From Pseudomonadota bacterium (GTDB taxonomy: Bacteria > Bdellovibrionota_C > UBA2361 > OMII01): 36,720 bases of DNA. Below are positions 8,110-14,679 of the stretch, in pieces. Position numbers and translations under genes: made by a program. The notes under the pieces were generated by a model, which saw only the letters and a list, made by a program, of their open reading frames with translations, ran no database searches and had not been told where the DNA came from. Each line of letters opens with the position of its first letter. Within the stretch, counting starts at the first letter, position 1. The stretch is from contig OMIG01000176.1 of the NCBI GenBank assembly GCA_900299035.1, forward strand, positions 1 to 36,720. The letters are read 5' to 3'.

Positions 8110-8140
8110 GGCACGCTGTAGCGGGCCCGGTGCCTTTTTT
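8110..8140 (+). terminator. intrinsic terminator of the gyrA-gpsA unit
   Basis: GGCAC (8110-8114) pairs with GTGCC (8130-8134) and is followed by six T residues (8135-8140); the loop holds a further short stem (GC...GC). It lies 2 nt after the stop of the membrane-protein gene. Confidence 0.65.
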
Positions 8141-8241
8141 GGTTGTTTGAGAGCGAGGCCTATACGATAACGTCGGCGAGCCTGAGAAGAACGCGGTTAC
8201 CCATGCGGCGCCGGGCTTTTATTTACGTTGCTGGCTAAAGC

Positions 8242-9222
8242 ATGAGACCAAGCTATTCCCTCTCTGAAGTCGAGCGGCGCCTCATCGTCGCATGGAACCT
8301 CTGTGCCGACATCTCTGTCCGAGAGATCGCCGCGCGCGCAGATATGCGGGAACACCGGGTGCGGCATGCGCTGGAGAACCTCGTCCGAAACGGCATCATC
8401 GTGCCCTCCTTTCTCATCGACAACTATCGGCTCGGCTTCTCTGACTACGGCCTGTTCTTCGCGCCCAGCCCGGAGCCTAGCGCTATGCGCGCGAAATTTG
8501 AGCAGAGCCTCTTGTCTCATCCGCGCATCTACTGGCTGTCGCGGCTGAGCGGCGCCTTCCAGTACGGCGCCACGTTCCTGGCGCGACAGCCTCACGAAGT
8601 TGTCGACTTCTTCGCCTGCTCGCAATCGCTGTCTAAAGGAGCATACCCCCAGAAGACGCTTCGAATCGGCGTCGATTGCACCTGGTACTCCCCCAACTAC
8701 CTTGCGCCCGAGGTGACCGAGCGGGAGTCGGTTTCTATCAGCGCCCGAGAGCGTGCGCCGGAGCTCAACGATGCCGATCACTCCATTCTCGTTGCGATGA
8801 CACGCAACCCATCATCGAGCACAGCTCAGCTCGCGCGCCTCACGGGCATGAGCGCTTCGTCACTCTCCTACAGGATCGACAGGATGCGCGACGAAAAGAT
8901 CGTTCGAGGGCGAATGTACTCTATTCGCACCCAGCTACTCGGCATCTTCATGTACCGAATCATGGTTATTGACTGCGGATTGTCTCCCGAGCAGCGCTCT
9001 CAGTTCCTTAAAACCTGCGCTTCCTCGCCGCACGTGGTGGCAGTCGTTGTCTGCACCGGGAGCTGGGATTTTGAGCTGCGCTTCGAGACAGAGGAGCCAG
9101 CCGCCCTCGATGAATTCTGTCAGAGCCTCATAGATACCTTCGGCGAGAGCATAGGCTCGGTGCTTGTCTCTCATCAGCTCTCGACCCTCAAGCGCATCGC
9201 GTACCCAGACGACAGGTCCTAG
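8242..9222 (+). CDS. tandem-duplicated Lrp/AsnC-like transcriptional regulator
   Basis: A 326-residue protein about twice the length of a normal Lrp/AsnC regulator. Two HTH units are visible: residues about 8-55 (SLSEVERRLIVAW, then REIAARADMREHRVRHAL and LVRNGII) and about 175-222 (LNDADHSILVAM, then AQLARLTGMSASSLSYRI and MRDEKIVRG). Each is followed by a region with the alternating strand/helix pattern expected of a ligand-binding RAM domain (about 60-165 and 228-320). The second half is closer to classical Lrp; the first is more diverged. Such proteins usually bind amino acids and act as dimers or octamers. Siroheme decarboxylases (AhbA/B, NirDL) also use this fold, but no haem-d1 genes are nearby. 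It stands alone, between two terminators. Confidence 0.75.
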   Translation: MRPSYSLSEVERRLIVAWNLCADISVREIAARADMREHRVRHALENLVRNGIIVPSFLIDNYRLGFSDYGLFFAPSPEPSAMRAKFEQSLLSHPRIYWLSRLSGAFQYGATFLARQPHEVVDFFACSQSLSKGAYPQKTLRIGVDCTWYSPNYLAPEVTERESVSISARERAPELNDADHSILVAMTRNPSSSTAQLARLTGMSASSLSYRIDRMRDEKIVRGRMYSIRTQLLGIFMYRIMVIDCGLSPEQRSQFLKTCASSPHVVAVVVCTGSWDFELRFETEEPAALDEFCQSLIDTFGESIGSVLVSHQLSTLKRIAYPDDRS

Positions 9223-9240
9223 GATAGAGCCGTGCGGGTA

Positions 9241-9282
9241 TTGCGCAGGGAGTTCTCCCGGGAGTTTTTCTCGGGCGCGCAA
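9241..9282. terminator. probable bidirectional terminator between convergent genes
   Basis: Lies between the convergent regulator (ending 9222) and the DUF4190 gene (ending 9302). An outer stem TTGCGC (9241-9246)/GCGCAA (9277-9282) encloses GGGAG-tt-CTCCC (9248-9259) and a palindromic CTCCCGGGAG followed by TTTTT (9265-9269) on the plus strand. Confidence 0.5.
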
Positions 9283-9301
9283 ATCGGGCTTAGCGTCGAC
9301 A

Positions 9302-9625
9302 CTAAAAGAGCGACGACAAGAATGGCGAGAGGCTTGAAAGCCCAGGGATTACGAGCACCGCGGCAAAGAAGACAAAGGCGAGAACCATGACTCCTGTGCC
9401 GACGTAGCCCAGCACTATCCCCGCCACCGCCATTCCATCGCCGGAGGCCCCAGCAGGATTGCTGCGAATGAGGGCCCGTACGCGGTACCCAAGGTAGATT
9501 GCCGGGATGCCCGAGAACGCTCCGAGGCAGAGGACGCTCAAGAGCCCTAGCACCAGGCTCCACACTGCGGCAGCCGGAGCTGGCGGACGCTGCTGGTGAG
9601 GTCCGGGGGGCGGTGCCTGAGTCAT
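9302..9625 (-). CDS. DUF4190-type small membrane protein
   Basis: A 107-residue protein with a proline/glutamine-rich N-terminus (about residues 1-18) and two hydrophobic helices (about 20-45 and 65-95) joined by a short loop. The order AVWSLVLGLLSV, GIPAIYLGYRVRALIR and SGDGMAVAGIVLGYVG is characteristic of the DUF4190 family, whose function is unknown and which is common in bacterial inner membranes. The ATG has an AAGGA box five bases upstream. It is 29 nt downstream of ctaB and is the likely last gene of the lepB-ygfZ-pyrE-ccmH-lepB-ctaB unit. Confidence 0.72.
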   Translation of the reverse strand: MTQAPPPGPHQQRPPAPAAAVWSLVLGLLSVLCLGAFSGIPAIYLGYRVRALIRSNPAGASGDGMAVAGIVLGYVGTGVMVLAFVFFAAVLVIPGLSSLSPFLSSLF

Positions 9626-9654
9626 AAGAATCCTTCTCGCTGCTCAATTCCGCG

Positions 9655-10536
9655 CTAGAACGACCTGTCCCCGAGGATGAGCACGAAGAAGAGCGGCAGG
9701 TAGATCACCGATGCCTTGAGCAGGAGCTTTGCGTCGTGTAGGGAGCGCGTGCGCGCAAACTTGATGCCGATGGCAAGCATCACGAGCCCCAGCACCGCCA
9801 TGCCCCAGCCGTAAAAGGCACCTGCCATGCCGATCAGCGACGGCAGGAGCGATATCGGTATGAGGATGATCGAGAAGCCGATAACCTGGTTGAAGGTGCT
9901 GCGTCCGTCAGGGTGAACCACCGGCAGCATCTTGAAGCCCCCTCGGGCGTAGTCTTCCTTGTACAGCCACGCGATGGCGTAGAAGTGCGGGTGCTGCCAG
10001 ACGAAGAGAATGAGAAACACCACCCAAGCGCCGTAGTCGAGGTGTCCGGTTGCGGCTGTCCACCCGCCAACTGGAGGAAGCGCCCCTGGAATGGCGCCAA
10101 TCGCCGTGTTCCACCACGTCACCCGCTTGAGCGGGGTGTACACGAGCACGTACAGGAAAACGGTGAGGAGCGAGAGGAAGCCTGTAAGCAGGTTTACCTG
10201 CCAGGCGAGAATCGTAACGCCCATGAGAACGAGCTGAAGGCCAAACGAGAGCGCCTCCTCCGGAGTGACTTGCCCAGCCGGGATGGGGCGCTTCCGGGTG
10301 CGGTGCATCAGCTCGTCACTGTCGCGCTCTAGGTAGTTGTTGAGCGCCGCTGCACCGCCTGAGCTAAGCGCTGTGCCGAGCATCATGATAAAGAAGCTGT
10401 CGAGCGGCTGAAGGCTCCCGCCTGCGCCCATGAAGAAGCCAGCTGCACTCATGACCAGCACCATCGTGAGGATACGAGGCTTGGTAAGCGTGACGTACGC
10501 TGAGAGTTTCTGCTTATTTACCGCGAAAACTGCCAT
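9655..10536 (-). CDS. ctaB: protohaem IX farnesyltransferase (haem O synthase)
   Basis: Membrane prenyltransferase of the UbiA superfamily that adds a farnesyl group to haem B, giving haem O for haem-copper terminal oxidases. The 293-residue protein has the two Asp-rich motifs: NYLERDSDELMHRTRKRPIP near residue 67, and the KEDYARGGFKML segment near residue 193, plus YTPLKRVTWWNTAIGAIPGALPP and WQHPHFYAIAW. About eight or nine membrane helices are visible. The ATG is not preceded by a Shine-Dalgarno sequence (the upstream bases read CCATCCTCCTCTT). It lies 34 nt after a lepB gene. No oxidase subunit genes are in the window; the nearby ccmH is also a cytochrome-biogenesis gene. Confidence 0.97.
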   Translation of the reverse strand: MAVFAVNKQKLSAYVTLTKPRILTMVLVMSAAGFFMGAGGSLQPLDSFFIMMLGTALSSGGAAALNNYLERDSDELMHRTRKRPIPAGQVTPEEALSFGLQLVLMGVTILAWQVNLLTGFLSLLTVFLYVLVYTPLKRVTWWNTAIGAIPGALPPVGGWTAATGHLDYGAWVVFLILFVWQHPHFYAIAWLYKEDYARGGFKMLPVVHPDGRSTFNQVIGFSIILIPISLLPSLIGMAGAFYGWGMAVLGLVMLAIGIKFARTRSLHDAKLLLKASVIYLPLFFVLILGDRSF

Positions 10537-10570
10537 AAGAGGAGGATGGTAGGGAGCCTACCGGCCAGTG

Positions 10571-11245
10571 TCAATCTTTCGCGCCGTTCCAGTACACAAC
10601 TGACGCTTTTCCAACAACTTGCTCGGCTGCCACGAAGGGGTCGTCCCAGAACCGGGAGTCAGACGAGTTGGCCCGATTGTCGCCCAAAACGAAGAGCCCG
10701 CCTTCGGGCACAAGGAACGTCAGCGGCACTTCCTGCTTGAAGCTGCCCCAATCGGCGTAGGGCTCGTAGAGCACCTCGCCGTTGACGAGCACTCGATTTT
10801 GCTCCACCTCGACGATATCGCCCTCCACGCCGATGACCCGCTTCACGATGCTTGGAGAGCTCTCATCCTCGGGGGTTGCGGGGTTGTCGCTGCGCTTAAA
10901 GACCACGACGTCGCCGCGCTCCGGCTGTGACCACGGCACCACTGTTCGGTCAACGAAGGGCATGCGGAGGCCGTACCTGAGCTTCTCAACGAGGATGTAG
11001 TCCTGTTCCTTGAGCGTGGGGGTCATAGACCCAGAGGGTATGTAGAAGGCCTCTACGATGGAGCCCTTGACGAGGAAGGCGAGCACAACCACGAGCAAGA
11101 CCAGCTTGTAGGCTAGACGAGCGCTTAGCCTCGCCCTGCGAAGCTGCCTCGGCTTTCTTCGAATGTTTGACTTGAGCGTGAAGTCACCTGGGGCAACCTT
11201 GGGAAAACCGGCACCAAAACCACTGCTCAGCCCAGGGCTCGCCAT
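10571..11245 (-). CDS. lepB: signal peptidase I (paralogue 1)
   Basis: Membrane-bound serine protease that removes signal peptides on the outer face of the cytoplasmic membrane. The 224-residue protein has a basic, cytosolic N-terminal tail of about 45 residues, one membrane helix (about 46-60), the catalytic Ser73 in FYIPSGSMTPTL, the general-base Lys135 in IVKRVIG, and the GDNRANSSDSR box. The ATG has GGAG six bases upstream. A second lepB lies 2.1 kb upstream in the same unit; the two differ in the N-terminal tail and throughout the non-catalytic parts. It sits between ccmH (78 nt away) and ctaB (34 nt). Confidence 0.96.
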   Translation of the reverse strand: MASPGLSSGFGAGFPKVAPGDFTLKSNIRRKPRQLRRARLSARLAYKLVLLVVVLAFLVKGSIVEAFYIPSGSMTPTLKEQDYILVEKLRYGLRMPFVDRTVVPWSQPERGDVVVFKRSDNPATPEDESSPSIVKRVIGVEGDIVEVEQNRVLVNGEVLYEPYADWGSFKQEVPLTFLVPEGGLFVLGDNRANSSDSRFWDDPFVAAEQVVGKASVVYWNGAKD

Positions 11246-11323
11246 GGTTCACTCCGGAGGAGCCGCTGCGACACGGTCGCTACTTGCGGCTATTCGTCTG
11301 TAATGGTGCGCCGACGGGAGGGC

Positions 11324-11788
11324 CTAATCAAGCTTCGAGAGCTCGTCGTCGATCTGGCGCTGTAGCTCTGGCGAGAGCCCTGAAGGCAACGGCTTGGAAG
11401 CCTCTGGAACCGACTGCTTTCGCCTGAAAGCGACACCCGTCGCGATCGCCATGCCCAGCAGCAGGAAGCAGATCGGCGCAAGCCATACCCAGCGGCCGAT
11501 GCCCTCAAAGATCGGCACTGTGCGGTACTTGTCGCCGTAGCGCTCGAAGACCTCGTTTAGTATCTGCTGCTCAGGAACCCCCTGCTCGAGCTTGGCGCGC
11601 ATCTCGGATTTAAGCTCGTGCGCCTTCGAAGACGGACAGTCATTGAGCGAGCGGCCCGGACAAAACGGGCTAAAGACCTGCTGGTACATCTCGTACGACT
11701 GCTTGTCGAGCGCCTCGGTGCGCTCGTCTGCCCAAGCGGGCACAGCAGCCAAGAGCATAACCACTACCGCAGCGACAAGGCGTCTCAT
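11324..11788 (-). CDS. ccmH: CcmH-family cytochrome c biogenesis protein, CxxC motif altered
   Basis: CcmH/CycL proteins are periplasmic, membrane-anchored thiol-disulphide proteins of the system I cytochrome c maturation machinery; they reduce the apocytochrome haem-binding cysteines. This 154-residue protein has a signal peptide (cleavage after AVPAWA), the family's helical bundle (KAHELKSEMRAKLEQG, EQQILNEVFERYGDKY), a membrane anchor (about 100-122) and a short charged tail. The usual LRCxxCQNxSL motif is replaced by FSPFCPGRSLNDC: the first Cys of CxxC is missing, the second is kept, and a further Cys follows seven residues later. The ATG at 11788 overlaps the pyrE stop by one base (TGATG), with GGAGG upstream; the extra TTG at 11791 is unlikely to be used. 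Confidence 0.8.
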   Translation of the reverse strand: MRRLVAAVVVMLLAAVPAWADERTEALDKQSYEMYQQVFSPFCPGRSLNDCPSSKAHELKSEMRAKLEQGVPEQQILNEVFERYGDKYRTVPIFEGIGRWVWLAPICFLLLGMAIATGVAFRRKQSVPEASKPLPSGLSPELQRQIDDELSKLD

Positions 11789-12471
11789 CAAGCCTCCAGC
11801 GAGAGGGCGCCGAACTCCGCGCGGTACTCGTCGATGCGCGACTGGAGCGCCACATCGATCTGAAATCCAGATGAGTTTGGCTTTGAAAGGTACGAAATGA
11901 TGTCGGAGATGGTGACGATTGGGTGAACCTTAATGCGCAGCTCGCTCTCAGCCTCCTGCACGGCCGACACCGAGCCTTTGCCTCGCTCGGCGCGGTCAAC
12001 GAGTATGACCACTCCCGCAACCTCAACTCCGACACGCTCGCGCAGCAGCGGCACCACCTCCTGAAGAGTAGTTCCTGCCGTAACTACATCCTCAACCAGC
12101 ACCGCCTTCATGCCCTTGATGAGCGGAGTGCCTACGAACTCTCCGCCCTCACCGCGAGTCTTCGCCTCCTTGCGGTTGAAGCTGAAGCCGATGTTCGTGT
12201 CGAAATGCTGCGCCAGCGCCATCGCCGTCGAGACGCACAGCGGGATGCCTTTGTACGCTGGGCCGAATACGATGTCAGCCTTGTGGAGCCCTAGCGAGTG
12301 GAGCTTCTGGGCGTAGAAGTGGGCCAGCCGCGATATCTTCTCACCGTTGTCGAAGCAGCCCGTGTTGATGAAGTACGGGGCCTTTCGCCCGGACTTGAGC
12401 ACGAACTCTCCAAACTTGAGCGCTTGGCTCTGCACCAGAAAATCGATTACCTGTCCCTTGTTCATGGTCAT
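11788..12471 (-). CDS. pyrE: orotate phosphoribosyltransferase
   Basis: Converts orotate and PRPP to orotidine 5'-monophosphate in pyrimidine synthesis. Family features are FGEFVLKSGRKAPYFINTGCF, FGPAYKGIPL, FNRKEAKTRGEGG (catalytic flexible loop with Lys and His/Glu region) and the PRPP loop AVLVEDVVTAGTT. Two ATGs stand six bases apart: the one at 12471 overlaps the ygfZ stop as ATGA, and the one at 12465 has GGGAG six bases upstream; the protein is 225-227 residues, close to E. coli PyrE (213) and yeast Ura5 (226). The frame is open further upstream to 12531 but that part overlaps ygfZ and has no family similarity. Translation is probably coupled to ygfZ on one side and ccmH on the other. 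Confidence 0.96.
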   Translation of the reverse strand: MTMNKGQVIDFLVQSQALKFGEFVLKSGRKAPYFINTGCFDNGEKISRLAHFYAQKLHSLGLHKADIVFGPAYKGIPLCVSTAMALAQHFDTNIGFSFNRKEAKTRGEGGEFVGTPLIKGMKAVLVEDVVTAGTTLQEVVPLLRERVGVEVAGVVILVDRAERGKGSVSAVQEAESELRIKVHPIVTISDIISYLSKPNSSGFQIDVALQSRIDEYRAEFGALSLEA

Positions 12472-13376
12472 CTCCCTGTCTCCCTGCCCGTCAGGCGGCG
12501 CTGCACGATCTCTCCTTCCATGCCGGCGCACCCTACCTTGTCGCCGACACCATATTTCCCGGTGCGAAGAAGCGCAAACAGAAACGTCGCTCCTTGGGCC
12601 GCATCAACCGCAGCGGACACGGTCTTCCCAAATGCCTCTCCTGAACTGCTGGTGATCGCGGTTCCGGGCTGCGGGGCCGTTGTCCCTGAGAGCCGGATCA
12701 GCTCAAGCGCGCGCGGCAGCTTGCCGATCGCGTCGCTGCGCTCGAGCACCTCTTGGCCTACGTAGCAGCCCTTGGTGAAGGACACGGCCTCATACAGCCC
12801 TGCTTCAGTGAGGATGGTCTCGCCGTTTACCTCATCGGGGAACACCGGCAATCCGTATTTGAGCCGTCGCAGCCGGTACTCATCGCTGCTGAGAGGCTCT
12901 CTGAGTTGCGCGCGCAGGGAGTCCGATAGTTGCTGGTGGCTTGCCCCAAGCAGCAGGCAGTCCGAGCCTTTCTCTGACACTCGCGCACAAGCGGCAGCCC
13001 CTAGTAGCTCTCCTCCTACCGACTGCAGCAGCGCAGCAGCCTGGCTTGTTTCTGCAGCGATGTGCACCAGGCTGGCCTGCGACGAGAGGTCCTCCACTGC
13101 AACTCGATCTGCAACGATGAAACGCTTGAGAGCCGCAACAACTTCCTCTCGGGGGCCTGCGTCGCAGGCAAGGTAGAACGTGTCAGACGGCTGAACGAAG
13201 ACTGTGAAGAGCCCTTCGACTCGCCCCTGTGCCGTGAGGGCAGCAGCTCGCACAGCGTCTCCAGGCTGGGCTGCGCGCAGGTCATTTGAGAGTCGGCTGT
13301 TGAGGTAGCGGCGGGCATCCTTGCCACTGACCTTGAGCACGATTGCGCTGGGAAGGATGTGCCAGTCGAGGCTCAT
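12468..13376 (-). CDS. ygfZ: YgfZ/GcvT-like folate-binding protein for iron-sulphur enzyme maturation
   Basis: YgfZ proteins bind tetrahydrofolate and help the assembly or repair of certain iron-sulphur enzymes. From the ATG at 13376 (MSLDWHILPSAIVLKVSGKDARRYLNSR...) the protein has 302 residues. The diagnostic KGCYVGQEV motif with its reactive Cys is present near residue 218, following SFT, and the N-terminal part has the GKDAxxYLxxxLSNDL pattern of the GcvT fold. Upstream codons in frame to 13412 overlap lepB and are ignored. Its ATG overlaps the stop of the upstream lepB as ATGA, and its own stop overlaps the pyrE start, so the genes are tightly coupled. Confidence 0.93.
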   Translation of the reverse strand: MSLDWHILPSAIVLKVSGKDARRYLNSRLSNDLRAAQPGDAVRAAALTAQGRVEGLFTVFVQPSDTFYLACDAGPREEVVAALKRFIVADRVAVEDLSSQASLVHIAAETSQAAALLQSVGGELLGAAACARVSEKGSDCLLLGASHQQLSDSLRAQLREPLSSDEYRLRRLKYGLPVFPDEVNGETILTEAGLYEAVSFTKGCYVGQEVLERSDAIGKLPRALELIRLSGTTAPQPGTAITSSSGEAFGKTVSAAVDAAQGATFLFALLRTGKYGVGDKVGCAGMEGEIVQRRLTGRETGR

Positions 13377-14017
13377 CGAATTACCGTTCCGATTCGAGAG
13401 AATTTGTCCCATGACCAGAAGATAATGACGGCCTTGCCCTTGATGCGGCGGATGTCGAGGAATGGGTCGGTCCAGAAGCGGGAATCTTTCGACTGGTCTC
13501 GGTTGTCACCGAGCAGTAGCACGTGGCCTGGAGGAACTGTCTTAGGCCCCCACGGCCTCCCCTCGTTGGGCCCGCGGTCAACCCAGCGCGCGTAGGGCTC
13601 CTCAATCGGCTGCCCGTTAATCAGCACCGTGCCTCCGCCTTGCTCGCCGGACTTAATCTCAACCGTGTCTCCAGGCAGGCCAATCACGCGCTTGATGATG
13701 TGAATCTCTGAGTCATCTTCACCTGGGGTGTTCGGGTCGTTGGGTCGGGTGAACACCACCACGTCAGCACGCTTGGGCGCGTTCCACTCGGCCACTGAAT
13801 TCGTCACGTACGGCAGGCGCAGGCCGTACCAGAACTTGAGCACCAGGATGTAGTCGCCTATCTGGAGCGTGTTCTTCATCGAGCCAGAAGGGATCTTGAA
13901 AGGCTCTATGACGCAGGTGCGAAGCCCAACAGCGATCGCCAAGATGAACGCTAGGGTCTTGATGAAGGAGACGGCTTCTTCAGCCCAGCTCTTCTTCTCT
14001 TGGTTGCTGTTAGTCAC
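13373..14017 (-). CDS. lepB: signal peptidase I (paralogue 2)
   Basis: Second signal peptidase I in this unit, 214 residues. It has a short N-terminus, one membrane helix (about 16-32), the catalytic Ser46 in FKIPSGSMKNTL, the general-base Lys109 in HIIKRVIGLPGD and the GDNRDQSKDSR box. The start is GTG, giving MTNSNQEKK. A promoter is predicted 64-91 nt upstream, making this the first gene of the long minus-strand unit. Its stop overlaps the ygfZ start as ATGA. Compared with the other lepB, the catalytic boxes are conserved while the N-terminal tail is much shorter. Two type I peptidases may split different substrate sets, but the sequence does not show which. Confidence 0.96.
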   Translation of the reverse strand: MTNSNQEKKSWAEEAVSFIKTLAFILAIAVGLRTCVIEPFKIPSGSMKNTLQIGDYILVLKFWYGLRLPYVTNSVAEWNAPKRADVVVFTRPNDPNTPGEDDSEIHIIKRVIGLPGDTVEIKSGEQGGGTVLINGQPIEEPYARWVDRGPNEGRPWGPKTVPPGHVLLLGDNRDQSKDSRFWTDPFLDIRRIKGKAVIIFWSWDKFSRIGTVIR

Positions 14018-14080
14018 TGGCCTGGAGGCTCCCCGAGGTCCTTCGGGGGCACGATCGCCGCCGCTTAGACAGGCCCCAAG

Positions 14081-14108
14081 GGTATACGGGGGCGCTAAGG
14101 GGCGTCAA
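14081..14108 (-). promoter_or_regulatory. predicted promoter of the lepB-ygfZ-pyrE-ccmH unit
   Basis: On the minus strand TTGACG (14103-14108) is followed after 16 nt by TATACC (14081-14086). The expected start near 14074 gives a leader of about 57 nt to the lepB GTG, in which CCCCGA/TCGGGG can form a hairpin. It lies just beyond the terminator of the upstream gene. Confidence 0.6.
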
Positions 14109-14132
14109 CCTGCGACACCCGTCGTAGGCGCC

Positions 14133-14176
14133 AAAAAGCCGGAGGCCGCGGAGAGTTTTTGCTCCCCGCGGCCTCC
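14133..14176 (-). terminator. strong intrinsic terminator of the 106-residue protein gene
   Basis: An 11-bp perfect stem, GGAGGCCGCGG (14141-14151) with CCGCGGCCTCC (14166-14176), closes a 14-nt loop and is followed on the minus strand by GGC and TTTTT (14133-14137). It lies 31 nt after the stop at 14208. Confidence 0.85.
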
Positions 14177-14207
14177 GCGTGTTGTCTTGATCGAGAGAGA
14201 GATACCG

Positions 14208-14528
14208 TTAGGCGCTAAAGCCCTGGCGCTTGCCGAACACCACCGTGCTGCAGTCAACCTCTACCTTGGGGGCTTTCGCCGTTACCTTCGACACGAAGAT
14301 GCCTGGCTCGAAGGCGCGCTCCTTGAGGAGCTCGATCTTCTCACGGTCAGGAATCGTCATGTTCGCCGTAATCGAGAAGTTGATCTCAACCACCACGTGG
14401 CCTGGAGTATCGTCTACAATCTTGGTGATCATCCCGTAGAGCGGGTACGTCGAGCCAACCTCAACGTCGCCAAACTTTACTTCGCAGTTAGCCTTGTCGA
14501 AGAAGTTCTGGGTCTTTGCATCTTCCAT
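14208..14528 (-). CDS. small cytosolic protein of unknown function
   Basis: I do not recognise this 106-residue protein. It has no signal peptide or membrane segment, and its alternating hydrophobic pattern (VVVEINFSITANM, KVEVDCSTVVFG) suggests a mainly beta-strand fold with one helix around PDREKIELLKERAF. Two cysteines (near residues 15 and 93) are present. The ATG is preceded by AAAGGTG at good spacing, and the gene is followed by a very strong terminator, so it looks like a well-expressed single-gene unit. The 150 nt upstream are A+T-rich; I could not fix a promoter there. A MEMO1-family gene lies upstream on the same strand. Confidence 0.72.
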   Translation of the reverse strand: MEDAKTQNFFDKANCEVKFGDVEVGSTYPLYGMITKIVDDTPGHVVVEINFSITANMTIPDREKIELLKERAFEPGIFVSKVTAKAPKVEVDCSTVVFGKRQGFSA

Positions 14529-14679
14529 CTGAGCACCTTTAGAAAGCTCTACAACCTACACCCCCTTATCCGCGGCGCAGAGGAAAGTGCTTCTGGTACT
14601 CGCAAAAGAATCTTAACCGCCTAATATTAATGACTTTTGCTTGTTTTTGGCCTACGAGGAAATCGCACCCCTGCCCAAG

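Noticed and set aside
8242-9222. Siroheme decarboxylase (NirDL/AhbAB-like)
   Set aside because: The fold is shared, but no haem-d1 or alternative haem genes are nearby and the second half has a normal Lrp-type HTH.
10546-10740. 64-residue plus-strand frame preceded by GAGGAGG
   Set aside because: The purine box touches the ATG with no spacing and the frame is antisense to lepB.
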